Notes: a model not told the origin generated them from the letters alone. DNA of 55,626 nucleotides from Chloroflexota bacterium (GCA_003695675.1 RFIA01000026.1:1-55626), one strand, 5' to 3'. Shown: positions 25,864 to 37,317, counted from the first letter of the stretch. Numbers and translations: made by a program.

Positions 25864-26280
25864 ATGCCAACAATTAATCAATTGGTGCGCAAAGGGCGCA
25901 AGGCGAAGAAAAAGAAAACCAAAGCCCCGGCCTTGCAATACACACTGAACGCTTTTTCACAAAAGCGGACTCGTCGGCGCAAAGGATCGCCACAAAAGCG
26001 TGGGGTGTGTACGCAAGTCAAGACGATGACACCGAAGAAACCGAATTCTGCGCTGCGCAAGGTCGCCCGTGTTCGCTTGTCCAACGGGCTTGAAGTCACG
26101 GCCTACATTCCCGGCGAGGCGCACAATCTTCAAGAGCACAATGTTGTTCTCGTGCGTGGTGGGCGTGTCAAAGACCTGCCCGGTGTCCGCTATCACATCG
26201 TTCGTGGGACACTCGATACCGAAGGCGTGCAAGATCGTAAAAAAGCCCGTAGTAAATATGGTGCCAAGCGACCGAAATAA
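25864..26280 (+). CDS. rpsL: Small ribosomal subunit protein S12
   Basis: This 138-residue S12 of the decoding centre starts the str operon. KKPNSALRK (58-66) is the loop where streptomycin-resistance changes occur; its Lys and Pro are wild type. Asp104 in KDLPGVRYH is the usual RimO methylthiolation site. The region around 24-42 carries the longer, basic insertion seen in Gram-positive-type S12. ATG 25864 fits [11 protein letters not shown] and has TTGGAG upstream. Confidence 0.97.
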   Translation: MPTINQLVRKGRKAKKKKTKAPALQYTLNAFSQKRTRRRKGSPQKRGVCTQVKTMTPKKPNSALRKVARVRLSNGLEVTAYIPGEAHNLQEHNVVLVRGGRVKDLPGVRYHIVRGTLDTEGVQDRKKARSKYGAKRPK

Positions 26281-26298
26281 GTGAAGCGAGGTTGAGCG

Positions 26299-26763
<465 letters not shown>

Positions 26764-26811
26764 GATAAATCACTGCGTCTGGCGAATTTGGACTGTCGCT
26801 AGAGGCCGTTA

Positions 26812-28941
26812 GTGCTAAAGGTTTTCATAAACCCAATTATGGCTAAGAACAATCAGCAACTTGATCTGAATCGCGTCCGTAACATCGGCATTATCGCGCA
26901 TATTGACGCCGGTAAGACGACAACAACCGAACGGGTGTTGTATTACACCGGGATGGTGCATCGCATCGGTGAGGTGCATGACGGCGCGGCGACAACTGAT
27001 TATATGGAACAAGAACGCGAACGCGGCATCACCATCACGGCTGCTGCGGTGACGGCGAGTTGGCGCGGGCATCAGGTCAACATCATCGATACGCCCGGTC
27101 ACGTCGACTTCACGGCTGAAGTACAGCGCAGTTTGCGCGTGCTTGACGGCGGTATCGTCGTCTTTGATGGTGTCGCCGGTGTCGAACCGCAATCGGAAAC
27201 AGTTTGGCGGCAAGCCAACGATTATCATGTGCCGCGCATTTGTTTCATCAATAAGATGGATCGTACCGGCGCGAATTTCCAACGCGCTATCGATATGATT
27301 GTCGAACGGCTGAACGCCAACCCGGTCGCGATTCAAATGCCGTATGGCGAAGGCGAAAACTTCAACGGCATCATCGATCTCATTGATATGGAACTCATCA
27401 CGTATGGCGATGATCTGGGCACGGCCATCGAACGCCATCCGATTCCCGAAAGTCATCGCGAGCAGGCTGAGACGATGTACGCCGAAATGGTTGAGAAAAT
27501 CGTCGAGAATGATGATTACTTGACCGAGAAGTATCTGATGGAAGAAGAGATCACCAAAGAAGAACTCATCGGCGCTTTGCGGGCGGCGACGATTGCCAAC
27601 AAAGTGCAGCCGGTGTTGTGTGGTTCGGCTTTGAAGAACAAGGGCGTGCAAGTGTTGCTCGACCGTGTGGTGGATTTGCTGCCGTCGCCGCTTGATGTGC
27701 CGCCGGTTGAAGGCATCGACCCGCGCAAAGACAAAACGGTTTTGCGTGCGCCGTCGAACGATGACCCACTCGCAGCGTTGGTCTTCAAAATTGTCACCGA
27801 CCCGTATGTGGGGCGTCTGGCTTTCTTCCGCGTCTACTCTGGCGTGATGAAAACCGGCACGATGGTGCTGAACACATCGACCGGCAAGAAAGAACGTGTC
27901 GGGCGGATTGTCCGGATGTTTGCCGACCGGCGCGAAGATGTCGAAGAAGTGCAAGCCGGTGACATCGCTGCGATTCTCGGCCTCAAAGAAACCTTCACGG
28001 GCGACACATTAGCCGACCCGCAGCATCCGATTGTGCTTGAGAATATCACCTTCCCCGACCCGGTGATTGAGGTTGCGGTTGAGCCGAATACAAAAGCCGA
28101 TCAAGACAAAATGGGATTGGCGCTGCGTCGCTTGGCCGAAGAAGACCCGACTTTCAAAGTCGAAGTCGATGACAAGCTCGGCCAAACCATCATTCGTGGG
28201 ATGGGTGAGCTGCATCTCGAAGTGCTCATCGACCGCATGACGCGCGAATTCGGCGTGGCGGCGCGTGTCGGTGAACCGCGTGTTGCTTATCGCGAAACCA
28301 TCACGAAGAGCCACCGACAGGATACGACCTTCAAACGGCAGACCGGCGGTTCGGGGCAATACGCCCGCGTCGTCATCGAATTCGAGCCGTTGCCGGAAGA
28401 GGAACGCGACGAAGCGGTAGACGGTTTGTTGTTCGTCGATGCCATTCGCGGCGGGGCGATCCCGAAAGAATATATCAAACCGACGATGAACGGCATCCTC
28501 GAAGCGATGCAGGGGGGCGTCCTCGCCGGCTATCCGGTTGTTGACATCAAGGCGACGCTCGTCGATGGCGCTTTTCATGAAGTTGACTCGAGCGAAATCG
28601 CCTTCAAAATTGCTGGGTCGATGGCGCTCAAGGAAGCCGTCTCAAAAGCGAAACCGGCGTTGTTGGAGCCGATGATGAAGGTTGAAGTTGTCGTGCCGGA
28701 CGATTATACCGGCGCTGTGGTCGGCGACTTGTCATCGCGTCGTGGGACGGTGACGGGGATGGAACCGCGCGGCTTGGGTACGACATCGATTCGGGCGTCG
28801 GTGCCGCTTGGGAATATGTTCGGTTATGCAACCGCGTTGCGTAACATCACACAGGGTCGTGGTAACTTCACGATGGAATTCGATCAGTATAGCATCGCGC
28901 CGCCAAGTGTCGCCGATGAGGTGATTAAGAGCGGTCGCTAG
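26812..28941 (+). CDS. fusA: Elongation factor G
   Basis: This 709-residue GTPase drives translocation on the ribosome. G1 AHIDAGKT is at 29-36, switch region RERGITI, G3 DTPGHVDF and G4 NKMD follow, then domains II-V with the C-terminal [12 protein letters not shown]. The start is ambiguous. GTG 26812 has AGAGG six bases upstream, while ATG 26839 (MAKNNQQ) looks more like the family N-terminus but lacks a ribosome-binding site at proper distance. I report the GTG. It lies between rpsG and tuf as usual. Confidence 0.95.
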   Translation: MLKVFINPIMAKNNQQLDLNRVRNIGIIAHIDAGKTTTTERVLYYTGMVHRIGEVHDGAATTDYMEQERERGITITAAAVTASWRGHQVNIIDTPGHVDFTAEVQRSLRVLDGGIVVFDGVAGVEPQSETVWRQANDYHVPRICFINKMDRTGANFQRAIDMIVERLNANPVAIQMPYGEGENFNGIIDLIDMELITYGDDLGTAIERHPIPESHREQAETMYAEMVEKIVENDDYLTEKYLMEEEITKEELIGALRAATIANKVQPVLCGSALKNKGVQVLLDRVVDLLPSPLDVPPVEGIDPRKDKTVLRAPSNDDPLAALVFKIVTDPYVGRLAFFRVYSGVMKTGTMVLNTSTGKKERVGRIVRMFADRREDVEEVQAGDIAAILGLKETFTGDTLADPQHPIVLENITFPDPVIEVAVEPNTKADQDKMGLALRRLAEEDPTFKVEVDDKLGQTIIRGMGELHLEVLIDRMTREFGVAARVGEPRVAYRETITKSHRQDTTFKRQTGGSGQYARVVIEFEPLPEEERDEAVDGLLFVDAIRGGAIPKEYIKPTMNGILEAMQGGVLAGYPVVDIKATLVDGAFHEVDSSEIAFKIAGSMALKEAVSKAKPALLEPMMKVEVVVPDDYTGAVVGDLSSRRGTVTGMEPRGLGTTSIRASVPLGNMFGYATALRNITQGRGNFTMEFDQYSIAPPSVADEVIKSGR

Positions 28942-29024
28942 ATTTTATCGGTCTAGGTTCGATCCTGCGGCGTGATCGCGCCGTCGGTTTAGAATAAATT
29001 CTAGTTCACAAGGATTAAAGCAGG

Positions 29025-30224
29025 ATGGCAAAGGGAAAATTTGAGCGTACAAAACCGCATGTGAATATCGGCACCATTGGTCATGTCGATCATGGTAAAA
29101 CCACGCTGACCGCCGCTATCACGAAAGTTTTGGAGATGGCTGGCCGGGCACAGTATCAGGCTTATGATGAGATTGATAATGCGCCGGAAGAACGCCAGCG
29201 CGGCATCACCATCAATATTCGTCATGTTGAGTATGAGACCGAAGCGCGGCATTATGCCCACGTAGACTGTCCCGGTCACCGTGACTACATCAAGAATATG
29301 ATTACCGGCGCGGCACAGATGGACGGCGCTATTCTCGTCGTGAGCGCGCCGGACGGCCCGATGCCGCAGACTCGTGAACACGTTCTGCTGGCGCGTCAGG
29401 TCGAAGTCCCGGCGATGGTCGTCTTCCTCAACAAAACCGATCAAATGGACGATCCGGAATTGCTTGAGCTGGTCGAAATGGAACTTTCGGAATTGCTTGA
29501 AAGCTATGACTTCGACCCGAACACACCCATCGTCAAGGGGTCGGCACTTGCTGCTATGGAGTCCGACAGCACCGACATCAACGCGCCAGAATATGCACCC
29601 ATCTTGGAGCTGATGGACACCGTTGACAACTGGATTCCGACGCCGGAACGCGAAGTGGACAAGCCGTTCTTGATGCCGGTTGAAGATGTCTTCACCATTC
29701 AGGGTCGTGGGACGGTTGTGACCGGGCGTGTTGAACGCGGCAGATTGGAGAAAAATCAAGAGGTGGACATCATCGGGCTGCGCGACGAAATTAAGAAAAC
29801 TGTCGTCACCGGAATCGAGATGTTCCACAAAGAACTCGACTCTGCCGAAGCGGGCGATAACGCCGGTATTCTGCTGCGCGGTATCAAACGCGATGAGGTT
29901 GAGCGCGGCATGGTGCTCGCGAAGCCCGGCAGCATCACCCCACACAAGAAATTCATGAGCGAAGTCTACGTCCTCAAGAAGGACGAAGGCGGTCGTCACA
30001 AGGCCTTCTTCACCGGCTATCGCCCGCAATTCTACATCCGCACGATGGATGTCACCGGCACGATTGAACTGCCGGAAGGTGTCGAAATGGTGATGCCTGG
30101 CGACAACGTCAATCTCAAAGTCGAGTTGATTACACCGGTTGCGCTAGAGAAAGGCTCCAAATTCGCAATTCGCGAAGGTGGCCTGACAGTCGGCGCGGGT
30201 GTCATCACCGAAATTCTCGAATGA
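29025..30224 (+). CDS. tuf: Elongation factor Tu
   Basis: This 399-residue EF-Tu delivers aminoacyl-tRNA. G1 GHVDHGKT, switch I RGITI, G3 DCPGHRDY and G4 NKTD (NKVD or NKCD is more common) are present, as are domain II ([13 protein letters not shown]) and the domain III end. Switch I reads [14 protein letters not shown], where ITINTAHVEYET is usual. Only one tuf copy is in this window. AAGGA lies ten bases before the ATG. Confidence 0.97.
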   Translation: MAKGKFERTKPHVNIGTIGHVDHGKTTLTAAITKVLEMAGRAQYQAYDEIDNAPEERQRGITINIRHVEYETEARHYAHVDCPGHRDYIKNMITGAAQMDGAILVVSAPDGPMPQTREHVLLARQVEVPAMVVFLNKTDQMDDPELLELVEMELSELLESYDFDPNTPIVKGSALAAMESDSTDINAPEYAPILELMDTVDNWIPTPEREVDKPFLMPVEDVFTIQGRGTVVTGRVERGRLEKNQEVDIIGLRDEIKKTVVTGIEMFHKELDSAEAGDNAGILLRGIKRDEVERGMVLAKPGSITPHKKFMSEVYVLKKDEGGRHKAFFTGYRPQFYIRTMDVTGTIELPEGVEMVMPGDNVNLKVELITPVALEKGSKFAIREGGLTVGAGVITEILE

Positions 30225-30249
30225 TTCGCTCATGCAGCGATCAAACACC

Positions 30250-30274
30250 GATGCCGGGCCGCGTGCCCGGCATC
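30250..30274 (+). promoter_or_regulatory. Strong hairpin between tuf and rpsJ
   Basis: GATGCCGGGC (30250-30259) pairs perfectly with GCCCGGCATC (30265-30274) around a 5-base loop. No T-run follows, so it is more likely an RNA-processing or stability element than a terminator. Confidence 0.5.
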
Positions 30275-30318
30275 TCAATGTTAGCGGTATGTAGCTGACA
30301 TGCGAAGGAACAGCATCT

Positions 30319-30627
30319 ATGGCGAAGAGCAAAATTCGTATCCGGTTGAAGGCTTACGATCACAGAGCGTTAGATCAATTCGCACAACGCATTGTTGAAA
30401 CGGCAGAGCGTACCGGGGCACGTGTTGTTGGCCCTGTGCCGTTGCCGACTCGTATCGAGCGCTTTACGGTGCGCCGTTCACCGTTTATCGACAAAGACTC
30501 GCAAGAGCATTTCGAGATTCGGACGCATAAACGGTTGATCGATGTTTTGGACCCGGATAGCAAAACGATTGATACCCTGATGCGCTTGAATGGGCCAGCC
30601 GGGGTGGACATCGAGATTAAAATCTAA
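30319..30627 (+). CDS. rpsJ: Small ribosomal subunit protein S10 (NusE)
   Basis: This 102-residue S10 starts with [16 protein letters not shown] and ends DVDIEIKI-like (GVDIEIKI), full family length. It sits in the 30S head and doubles as NusE in antitermination. AAGGA precedes the ATG. A 150-base structured spacer separates it from rplC, longer than in most S10 operons. Confidence 0.97.
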   Translation: MAKSKIRIRLKAYDHRALDQFAQRIVETAERTGARVVGPVPLPTRIERFTVRRSPFIDKDSQEHFEIRTHKRLIDVLDPDSKTIDTLMRLNGPAGVDIEIKI

Positions 30628-30718
30628 GCACGTAAGCGGGTAGCCTTTCCCCCATACGGTTTGTGCTCTGAAATCGTTTGGCCATTGTTTATCACCCGCC
30701 AATGCGTAAAACATCAAC

Positions 30719-30759
30719 AGGGGCGGCAAGCTGTTTGCTGCTGATGCACGTCTGCCCCT
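30719..30759 (+). promoter_or_regulatory. Structured leader upstream of rplC
   Basis: AGGGGC (30719-30724) pairs with GCCCCT (30754-30759), ending three bases before the rplC ribosome-binding site GGAGG. An inner GCAA/TTGC pairing and an outer GCGGGT...ACCCGC pairing further upstream are also possible. Folding here could control access to the rplC start. Confidence 0.4.
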
Positions 30760-30777
30760 TTGGAGGCAAGATTTATT

Positions 30778-31428
30778 ATGAAGGGCATGATTGGTAAAAA
30801 AGTTGGCATGACTCAGATTTTCGACGAGCAGGGCAATGTGATTCCTGTGACAGTCATCGAAGCCGGGCCATGCTATGTGACGCAAATTCGCAGCGCAGAA
30901 CGCGACGGTTATACGGCGGTGCAATTGGGTTACGGCACGACAAAACCACAACGGTTGACCAAAGGCCAGATGGGGCATCTTGGCCGCAACAAATTGCCGG
31001 CGCTGCGTTATTTGCGCGAATTTCGCCTGCCCGAAGCTGATGTCGATGTTGAAGAAGGACAGGAAATCAAAGTCGATGTTTTTGAGACGGGCGAGCGAGT
31101 CGATGTGATTGGCGTTAGCAAAGGACGTGGTTTCGCCGGGACGGTCAAGCGGCATGGTTTCAATCGCCAGCCGAAGACGCACGGCCAGTCCGACCGTGAA
31201 CGTGCGCCGGGTTCGGTCGGCGCGGGTTCGACACCGGGGCGCGTCGTCAAAGGCAAGCGAATGGCGGGGCGGATGGGGAATGATCGAGTGACGATCAAGA
31301 ATCTTGAAGTCGTGCGGATCGACCCCGAACATAATTTATTGGCTGTTCGTGGCTCGATTCCCGGTTCACGCGGCGGCATTGTGATGATTAAGCCCGCCCG
31401 CACCGGTCGCACGGGACGCAAGTCATAA
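30778..31428 (+). CDS. rplC: Large ribosomal subunit protein L3
   Basis: This 216-residue L3 is an early 50S assembly protein near the peptidyl-transferase centre. [19 protein letters not shown] at the start, the [13 protein letters not shown] loop and [20 protein letters not shown] identify it. The Gln methylated in E. coli L3 lies in a comparable PGRV(V/F)KG region but here reads [12 protein letters not shown] 30778 is preferred, with GGAGG upstream. Confidence 0.97.
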   Translation: MKGMIGKKVGMTQIFDEQGNVIPVTVIEAGPCYVTQIRSAERDGYTAVQLGYGTTKPQRLTKGQMGHLGRNKLPALRYLREFRLPEADVDVEEGQEIKVDVFETGERVDVIGVSKGRGFAGTVKRHGFNRQPKTHGQSDRERAPGSVGAGSTPGRVVKGKRMAGRMGNDRVTIKNLEVVRIDPEHNLLAVRGSIPGSRGGIVMIKPARTGRTGRKS

Positions 31429-31454
31429 GTCACCGGCGACGAGGAGTATTTGCA

Positions 31455-32084
31455 ATGAAAGTACCAGTTTTGGATTTGAACGGCAAGGAAGTTGAACAGG
31501 TTGAACTGCCTGGCGATATTTTTGAAGCCGAAGTCAATGTCGGGTTGATGCACCAAGCGTATGTTCGTCAAATGGCGAATGCGCGGCTCGGCACCCACAA
31601 GGTCAAATCGCGCGGTGAGGTTCGCATGACGACCGCCAAATGGTATCGTCAAAAAGGCACAGGCCGCGCCCGGCACGGCGCACGCAGCGCCCCGATATTC
31701 GTCGGCGGTGGGCAGGCCTTTGGGCCGCGCCCGCGCAAATATACCAAGAAGATGCCGAAGAAAATGCGGCGCGAAGCCATTCGCAGTTGCCTGAGCGCCC
31801 TGCTGCGCGACGACCAACTCGTTTTCGTCAACCAGCTTACGCTCGATACGCCAAAAACGAAAGCGATGCAAGCCTTGCTCGACAAACTCGTGGGCGGCTC
31901 GTCGGCGCTGCTGTTGTTGGCAGAGCGCAACGACAATGTTGAATTGAGCGCGAACAACCTCCCCAATGCGATGACGTTGCGTGCCAACTACCTCAATATC
32001 CGTGATTTGTTGCAATACGACAAGGTCATCGTGCCGCTTGATGCGTTGGAATTGATCGTCAGCATCTGGGGCAAGGGGGCATAA
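31455..32084 (+). CDS. rplD: Large ribosomal subunit protein L4
   Basis: This 209-residue L4 lines the exit tunnel with its extended loop ([19 protein letters not shown], about 63-81). In gamma-proteobacteria L4 represses the S10 operon; here the structured spacer before rplC is the only candidate target nearby. GAGGAG lies upstream of the ATG; rplW starts five bases after its stop. Confidence 0.97.
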   Translation: MKVPVLDLNGKEVEQVELPGDIFEAEVNVGLMHQAYVRQMANARLGTHKVKSRGEVRMTTAKWYRQKGTGRARHGARSAPIFVGGGQAFGPRPRKYTKKMPKKMRREAIRSCLSALLRDDQLVFVNQLTLDTPKTKAMQALLDKLVGGSSALLLLAERNDNVELSANNLPNAMTLRANYLNIRDLLQYDKVIVPLDALELIVSIWGKGA

Positions 32085-32089
32085 CAATC

Positions 32090-32383
32090 ATGAATCTCCA
32101 TCTTTATGACGTCATTGTTCGTCCGGTTGTTTCTGAAAAATCGACGCTGCTGGCCGAATACGAGAATCAATATGTGTTTGAAGTCGCGCCGACAGCCAAC
32201 AAAATTCAGATTCGCGAAGCGATTGAGACGATTTTCGATGTCGATGTGGTCAAGGTGCGCACGATGGTGATGCCTGCCAAGCGCGGTCAACGAGGCCGCA
32301 AGAAATATCGCCGCACATCGCAATGGAAGAAGGCGATTGTCACACTGGCGCCGGGCGACTCGATTGACCTGTTCGACCAATAG
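32090..32383 (+). CDS. rplW: Large ribosomal subunit protein L23
   Basis: This 97-residue L23 surrounds the exit tunnel mouth and docks trigger factor and [19 protein letters not shown] at the start, the [12 protein letters not shown] strand and [19 protein letters not shown]-like end are typical. Its ribosome-binding site lies within the end of rplD. Confidence 0.96.
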   Translation: MNLHLYDVIVRPVVSEKSTLLAEYENQYVFEVAPTANKIQIREAIETIFDVDVVKVRTMVMPAKRGQRGRKKYRRTSQWKKAIVTLAPGDSIDLFDQ

Positions 32384-32403
32384 AAGTTGAGGAAGACAGA
32401 CTC

Positions 32404-33237
32404 ATGGCGGTAAAAGTTTATAAGCCCACTTCGGCAGGTCGCCGGGGGATGACAGGGCACACCTTTGAAGAAATCACCAAGTCGAAGCCAGAACGGTCGT
32501 TGACGCAGGCGCTGCGCAAGACCGGCGGGCGCAACAACAAAGGACGCATCAGTGTGCGGCATCGTGGTGGTGGCCACAAACGCCGTTATCGCATCATCGA
32601 CTTCAAGCGCGACAAATTTGACAGCACGGCGACCGTCCTCGCGATTGAGTACGACCCCAACCGGTCGGCGCGTATCGCTCTCGTGCAATACGAAGATGGC
32701 GAAAAGCGTTACATCATCGCGCCGATAGGCCTCAATGTGGGCGACACAATTGGCAACGGCGCCAACGCTGAACTGCGGCCTGGCAATGCGCTGCCGATCA
32801 AAGATATTCCGGTCGGTATGCAAATTCACAATATCGAATTGCAACCCGGTCGTGGTGGGCAAATCGCACGTTCTGCCGGTGTGTCGGCACAATTGTTGGC
32901 CAAAGAAGGCGAGTATGCACAAGTACGCTTGCCGAGTGGCGAAGTCCGCCTGATTCATGAACGCTGCATGGCGACACTCGGCCAAGTTGGCAATACCGAT
33001 CACGGCAACATCAAACTCGGCAAAGCCGGTCGGCGGCGTTGGTTGGGTTGGCGTCCATCGGTTCGCGGTACGGCGATGGATCCCGCAAGCCACCCGCATG
33101 GGGGCGGCGAAGGGCGTTCGGGTATCGGGATGCCGGGTCCGAAAACCCCGTGGGGGCAGCCGGCACTTGGTAAACGCACCCGCCGCAACAAACGTACAGA
33201 CAAATTCATCGTCCGGCGACGTGGCAAGAGACGTTAG
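32404..33237 (+). CDS. rplB: Large ribosomal subunit protein L2
   Basis: This 277-residue L2 is needed for subunit joining and peptidyl transfer. [18 protein letters not shown] at the start, the [16 protein letters not shown] segment, and [18 protein letters not shown] with the essential His of the HPHGGGEG loop are all present. Length is standard. Confidence 0.97.
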   Translation: MAVKVYKPTSAGRRGMTGHTFEEITKSKPERSLTQALRKTGGRNNKGRISVRHRGGGHKRRYRIIDFKRDKFDSTATVLAIEYDPNRSARIALVQYEDGEKRYIIAPIGLNVGDTIGNGANAELRPGNALPIKDIPVGMQIHNIELQPGRGGQIARSAGVSAQLLAKEGEYAQVRLPSGEVRLIHERCMATLGQVGNTDHGNIKLGKAGRRRWLGWRPSVRGTAMDPASHPHGGGEGRSGIGMPGPKTPWGQPALGKRTRRNKRTDKFIVRRRGKRR

Positions 33238-33283
33238 TCAGACGCCACGCCAACAAGATGTTATTTGACGAGGGAAAATCAAT

Positions 33284-33562
33284 ATGTCGCGTTCATTAAA
33301 AAAAGGGCCTTTCGTTAGCCCGAAACTTCTCAAAAAAGTCGAGAAGTTGAACCAAGAAAATAAGAAGGGAACGGTCATCATCCGCACTTGGAGTCGAGCG
33401 AGCACCATCTTCCCGCAGATGGTCGGGCATACGATTGCGATCCATGATGGTCGTCGCCATGTGCCGATTTTCATCACCGAGAATATGGTTGGGCACAAGT
33501 TGGGCGAATTCGCACCGACACGTACCTATCGTGGGCATGACCGCGAGCAGAAGAAAAGATAA
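33284..33562 (+). CDS. rpsS: Small ribosomal subunit protein S19
   Basis: This 92-residue S19 forms a dimer with S13 in the 30S head. [11 protein letters not shown] at the start, [11 protein letters not shown] and [16 protein letters not shown] identify it. GAGGGA precedes the ATG; rplV follows after 12 bases. Confidence 0.97.
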   Translation: MSRSLKKGPFVSPKLLKKVEKLNQENKKGTVIIRTWSRASTIFPQMVGHTIAIHDGRRHVPIFITENMVGHKLGEFAPTRTYRGHDREQKKR

Positions 33563-33574
33563 GGATGCCGGATT

Positions 33575-33928
33575 ATGCAAGTACGAGCAAGAACCAAGCA
33601 TCTGCCCATATCGCCGCGAAAATTGCGTTTGGTTTGCGATCAAGTTCGCGGTATGGACGCGATACAGGCGCGTACTGTCTTGGAGCACATGCCGCAAAAA
33701 GGCGCGGGCATCATCTATAAAACATTGGTCTCGGCGATGGCAAATGCGGAGAATAACTTTGAGTTGAATCCGTATGACTTATACGTCGCCGAAATTTATG
33801 CCGATGAGGGGCCGCGTTTGAAGCGCTTCACAGCCGGTGCGCGGGGGCGTTATAAACCGCGTGTCAAACGGACAGCACATCTGACAGTGATACTGGCAGA
33901 GCGGGACGAAGAAGAAGAGGACATTTAA
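33575..33928 (+). CDS. rplV: Large ribosomal subunit protein L22
   Basis: This 117-residue L22 lines the exit tunnel; its beta-hairpin ([22 protein letters not shown], about 83-104) is the site of macrolide-resistance changes and looks wild type. The C-terminus ends in an acidic ERDEEEEDI, longer than the usual end and in line with other acidic tails in this cluster. Confidence 0.97.
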   Translation: MQVRARTKHLPISPRKLRLVCDQVRGMDAIQARTVLEHMPQKGAGIIYKTLVSAMANAENNFELNPYDLYVAEIYADEGPRLKRFTAGARGRYKPRVKRTAHLTVILAERDEEEEDI

Positions 33929-33930
33929 TT

Positions 33931-34602
33931 ATGGGTCGTAAGGTTCATCCGATTGGATTTCGACTGAAAATTAACCGCGATTGGGACGCACGTTGGTATG
34001 CCGAAGGAACGCGCTATACCGAGCTGCTCCAAGAAGATTTTGCCATCCGCCGCTATATCAAAAAAGAAGGCGCACGGGCGGGGATCTCGCGGATTGAAAT
34101 CGAGCGCTTCCCGAATCGCCTGCTCATCACGATTCACACCGCACGACCGGGCATTCTCATCGGGCGTAAAGGCGAAGTCGTCAAGAAATTGCGCACCGAT
34201 CTCGAAGCATTGACCGAGAAGAAAGTCAAAATCGAAGTCAACGAAATCGAAAAACCTGATCTTGATTCGACACTCGTCGCCGAAAATATCGCCGGGCAGC
34301 TCGAACGTCGTATCGGCCATAGCCGAGCGATTAAACGGGCGATTGGCCAAGCGATGCGACAAGGCGGCGAAGGTATCAAGATTGAGGTCAGCGGTCGGCT
34401 TGGCGGGTCGGACATGGCGCGTCGTGAATGGCAGAGTGAGGGGCGCATCCCACGCAATACATTGCGTGCCGATATTGATTATGGCACGGCTGAGGCGTTG
34501 ACGACATTTGGTCGCATCGGTGTCAAGGTTTGGATTTATAAGGGCGATGTGTTGCAAGAAAATAAACCCGGCGACGGGCAAGATGTTTACGTCAGCCCGT
34601 AA
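33931..34602 (+). CDS. rpsC: Small ribosomal subunit protein S3
   Basis: This 223-residue S3 has the KH domain with the GxxG motif inside [14 protein letters not shown] and the C-terminal domain with [13 protein letters not shown]. It helps form the mRNA entry tunnel and helicase. It begins two bases after the rplV stop, suggesting coupling. Confidence 0.97.
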   Translation: MGRKVHPIGFRLKINRDWDARWYAEGTRYTELLQEDFAIRRYIKKEGARAGISRIEIERFPNRLLITIHTARPGILIGRKGEVVKKLRTDLEALTEKKVKIEVNEIEKPDLDSTLVAENIAGQLERRIGHSRAIKRAIGQAMRQGGEGIKIEVSGRLGGSDMARREWQSEGRIPRNTLRADIDYGTAEALTTFGRIGVKVWIYKGDVLQENKPGDGQDVYVSP

Positions 34603-34629
34603 CGACCCGGCGATAAAGGAGCAATCATC

Positions 34630-35064
34630 ATGTTGATGCCAAAACGTGTCAAATATCGAAAACAAATGCGTGGCCGTATGAAGGGCAAAGCCCGGCGCGG
34701 CGCGGTCGTGCAATTTGGTGATTACGGATTGCAGGCGCTTGAACCGGTGTGGTTGACGAGTCGTCAAATTGAAGCCGCCCGTCGCGCGATGGTGCGTTAC
34801 ATCCGCCGGCGCGGCAAAATTTGGATTCGTGTCTTCCCGGACAAACCCGTCACGCAAAAACCGGCTGAAACGCGCATGGGTAAAGGCAAGGGCGGTGTTG
34901 AATTTTGGGTCGCCGTCATCAAACCGGGACGCATTTTGTTCGAGATGGGCGGTATTGATGAAGCGACAGCCCGCGAAGCGTTACGTCTCGCGTCATATAA
35001 GCTGCCCTGCAAGACCCGTATCGTCAAACGCATCGACCCGATTTCGGGACAGGAGTTGACATAA
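34630..35064 (+). CDS. rplP: Large ribosomal subunit protein L16
   Basis: This 144-residue L16 sits at the A-site tRNA elbow. [22 protein letters not shown] at the start (broken by an extra ML if ATG 34630 is used) and the [18 protein letters not shown] motif are diagnostic. ATG 34630 is at a better distance from AAGGAG than ATG 34636. Its stop overlaps the rpmC start (TAATG). Confidence 0.96.
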   Translation: MLMPKRVKYRKQMRGRMKGKARRGAVVQFGDYGLQALEPVWLTSRQIEAARRAMVRYIRRRGKIWIRVFPDKPVTQKPAETRMGKGKGGVEFWVAVIKPGRILFEMGGIDEATAREALRLASYKLPCKTRIVKRIDPISGQELT

Positions 35065-35288
35065 TGGACGTGCGCGAAATTCGCAGGATGTCGGACGAAG
35101 AAATTCTTGAAGTGCTCGAAGAACAAAAGCGCGGTTTATTCAATTTGCGCTTTGAGTCGGTCACGGGTGAGGTGACGGATACCAATTCGCTGCGGCGTGC
35201 GCGGCGCGATGTTGCCCGCCTGATGACTGTTTTGCGAGAACGGCAGTTGGCCGCCGAAGTAGTAAGTGAGGACGAAGATGGCGAATAA
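35064..35288 (+). CDS. rpmC: Large ribosomal subunit protein L29
   Basis: This 74-residue L29 is mostly two antiparallel helices: [20 protein letters not shown] and [17 protein letters not shown]. It sits at the tunnel exit. The end [10 protein letters not shown] is acidic. It shares one base with the rplP stop and overlaps rpsQ by 11 bases. Confidence 0.95.
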   Translation: MDVREIRRMSDEEILEVLEEQKRGLFNLRFESVTGEVTDTNSLRRARRDVARLMTVLRERQLAAEVVSEDEDGE

Positions 35289-35805
35289 TCGTCGCAGGCT
35301 GGTGGGCCGTGTCGTCAGCAACAAGATGGACAAAACCGTTGTCGTTTCGATTGAGCGGCGACAGATTCACCGCCTGTATAAAAAAGTTGTGACGGTGCGC
35401 AAACGTGTTATGGCGCACGATGAGTCAAATCAGCTCGATGTAGGCACGATGGTGCGAATTGTCGAAAGCAAGCCGATTAGCAAACGCAAACGTTGGGTGG
35501 TCGAGTCGGTGATTGCAGAGGTCAAAGGTGGGATTGCCGAAGACGTGACAGTTCAAGATGAGTTGGCCGAAATGCTCGGCGAGGATGAACCCGAGGTCAC
35601 CCCAGACGACACCGCCGACGCCAGCGAAGTTGTCGAAGCCTCTGTTGACGCGGCAGCCGAAGCAGCAGCCGCTGTGGAAGAGGCGGCGGATGAAGCCGAC
35701 GATGAAGATGCTGAAGCACAAGCGGTTGGCGAGGCTGAAGATGTTGAAGCTGATGAGGATGAGTCGTCTGATGGTGAAGACGATGACGCGGAGGCAACGA
35801 CATGA
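35278..35805 (+). CDS. rpsQ: Small ribosomal subunit protein S17 with long acidic tail
   Basis: This protein is 175 residues long, about twice the usual S17. Residues 1-82 are a normal S17: [19 protein letters not shown] at the start, [19 protein letters not shown] and [16 protein letters not shown]. Residues 85-175 form a low-complexity tail rich in Asp, Glu and Ala, with an [20 protein letters not shown]-like core; it is probably disordered or partly helical. The frame is continuous, and the last codons overlap rplN by ATGA, so the tail is really translated and not an assembly artefact at the gene end. GAGGA precedes ATG 35278. The tail might neutralise the basic S17 or bind another factor (inference). 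Confidence 0.93.
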   Translation: MANNRRRLVGRVVSNKMDKTVVVSIERRQIHRLYKKVVTVRKRVMAHDESNQLDVGTMVRIVESKPISKRKRWVVESVIAEVKGGIAEDVTVQDELAEMLGEDEPEVTPDDTADASEVVEASVDAAAEAAAAVEEAADEADDEDAEAQAVGEAEDVEADEDESSDGEDDDAEATT

Positions 35806-36170
35806 TTCAACAAGAGTCTCGGCTGAAAGTGGCCGACAATAGCGGTGCGCGAGAATTGCTCGTCATTCGTATTCTGGGCAGCGGTAAAACCGTCGGCACA
35901 GTGGGCGATATTGTCGTCGCGACGGTCAAATCTGCCGCGAGCGATGGCAACGTGAAGAAAAGCGAAGTTGTGAAAGCGGTGATTGTGCGCACGGCGAAAG
36001 AGCGTCGCCGGTCGGACGGGTCATACATCCGCTTTGACGACAATGCTGCTGTCTTGTTGGCCGATGATTTGACCAATCCGAAGGGCACTCGTGTTTTCGG
36101 CCCGGTTGCACGCGAATTGCGCGACAAAGGCTTCTTGAAGATTGTCTCGCTCGCGCCGGAAACCTTGTAG
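35802..36170 (+). CDS. rplN: Large ribosomal subunit protein L14
   Basis: This 122-residue L14 at the subunit interface starts [24 protein letters not shown] and has [13 protein letters not shown] and [26 protein letters not shown]. The ATG overlaps the rpsQ stop by four bases, so translation is coupled through the acidic tail. Confidence 0.97.
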   Translation: MIQQESRLKVADNSGARELLVIRILGSGKTVGTVGDIVVATVKSAASDGNVKKSEVVKAVIVRTAKERRRSDGSYIRFDDNAAVLLADDLTNPKGTRVFGPVARELRDKGFLKIVSLAPETL

Positions 36171-36190
36171 GAGCTTGTAGGAGAACGAAG

Positions 36191-36514
36191 ATGCAACGAA
36201 TAAAAAAGGGCGATACGGTCGAAGTCATCGCCGGGAAAGACATCGGCACACGGTCTGAAGTCGTCAACGTGTATCCGAAAAATCAACGTGTGGTGCTCAA
36301 AGGTGTCAATATTCTCAAGAAACATCAACAGGCCAAGCAAGCCGGTGGGCAGCAAGTGCCGGCGCAAATTGTCGAATTTGAGGGGCCGATTCACCTGTCG
36401 AATGTGATGTTGGTGTGCCCGAAGTGTAAAGAGCGCACACGAGTTGGTTTCCGCAAAGACGATGATGGTTACAAGACTCGTGTCTGCCGTAAATGTGACG
36501 AAGATATAGATTAG
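36191..36514 (+). CDS. rplX: Large ribosomal subunit protein L24
   Basis: This 107-residue L24 initiates 50S assembly. The KOW motif is in [23 protein letters not shown]-terminal zinc-ribbon-like [11 protein letters not shown]...CRKCDE supplies two CxxC pairs, as in many L24 proteins. AGGAG precedes the ATG. Confidence 0.96.
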   Translation: MQRIKKGDTVEVIAGKDIGTRSEVVNVYPKNQRVVLKGVNILKKHQQAKQAGGQQVPAQIVEFEGPIHLSNVMLVCPKCKERTRVGFRKDDDGYKTRVCRKCDEDID

Positions 36515-36531
36515 TCCGGAGCAGGTCGAAA

Positions 36532-37077
36532 ATGGCTGAACATATTCTCAAACAACGCTACCGGGAAGAAGTTGTTCCGGCACTTGTTGATGAATTCAAA
36601 TATACGAATTTGATGCAGGTGCCCGGTATCCAAAAAATTGTGGTGAATATCGGCGTCGGCGAAGCGCTTGACGATGCCAAAGCGTTGGACAGTGCGGTCG
36701 AAGATGTGCGGACGATTACCGGGCAGCAACCGGTCATCACCCGCGCCAAGAAAAGTATCGCCGGGTTCAAGTTGCGCGAAGGACGTGCGATTGGCGTCAA
36801 GGTGACACTGCGTGGCGAACGTATGTGGGCGCTGCTCGACCGGCTGGTGAATGTCGCGCTGCCGCGTATCCGCGACTTTCGCGGCGTCCCGCCGAAGTTG
36901 GACGGGCGCGGCAATTATACCGTCGGCTTGCGCGAACAACTGGTCTTCCCAGAGATTCGATACGACAAGATTGACAAAGTGCGTGGCATGGAAATCACCA
37001 TCGTCACCACCGCTCAAACGGATGAAGAAGGCCGTCGCCTGCTCAAATTGCTGGGGATGCCTTTCAGAGACCATTAA
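36532..37077 (+). CDS. rplE: Large ribosomal subunit protein L5
   Basis: This 181-residue L5 binds 5S rRNA and contacts P-site t[59 protein letters not shown] and the [23 protein letters not shown]-type end are diagnostic. Standard length and place before rpsN. Confidence 0.97.
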   Translation: MAEHILKQRYREEVVPALVDEFKYTNLMQVPGIQKIVVNIGVGEALDDAKALDSAVEDVRTITGQQPVITRAKKSIAGFKLREGRAIGVKVTLRGERMWALLDRLVNVALPRIRDFRGVPPKLDGRGNYTVGLREQLVFPEIRYDKIDKVRGMEITIVTTAQTDEEGRRLLKLLGMPFRDH

Positions 37078-37095
37078 AGGATGTGGGGAAATATT

Positions 37096-37302
37096 ATGGC
37101 AAAAAAGTCGATGACGGCCCGCGAGGGCAGACGTAAATATAAAGTTCGGGTGCGCAATCGTTGCCAATACGTCGACCCCAACTCCGGCAAAATATGTGGC
37201 CGCCCGCGGGGTTATATTCGCCGGTTTGGGTTGTGCCGCATCCACTTCCGTGAACTCGCGCTGCGGGGGCAAATCCCCGGCGTCGTGAAATCGAGTTGGT
37301 AA
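37096..37302 (+). CDS. rpsN: Small ribosomal subunit protein S14, zinc-type with altered knuckle
   Basis: This 68-residue protein is a type-Z S14: [21 protein letters not shown], then [21 protein letters not shown] and the end GVVKSSW. Zinc-type S14 is normally 61 residues with two CxxC pairs. Here the first pair is Cys23 and Cys34 with ten residues between ([10 protein letters not shown]) instead of two, and the second is Cys47-x2-His50 instead of CxxC. The reading frame is intact, so a zinc site of C-C-C-H with a bulged first knuckle is likely. ATG 37096 is preferred over the in-frame upstream start. Confidence 0.95.
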   Translation: MAKKSMTAREGRRKYKVRVRNRCQYVDPNSGKICGRPRGYIRRFGLCRIHFRELALRGQIPGVVKSSW

Positions 37303-37317
37303 GGGAGATGGTCGCCA

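Noticed and set aside
26815-27954. Long minus-strand ORF opposite fusA
   Set aside because: It is a shadow of the elongation factor G gene with no start signal or domain. Similar shadows oppose tuf (29001-30029) and rplC/rplD (31008-32087).
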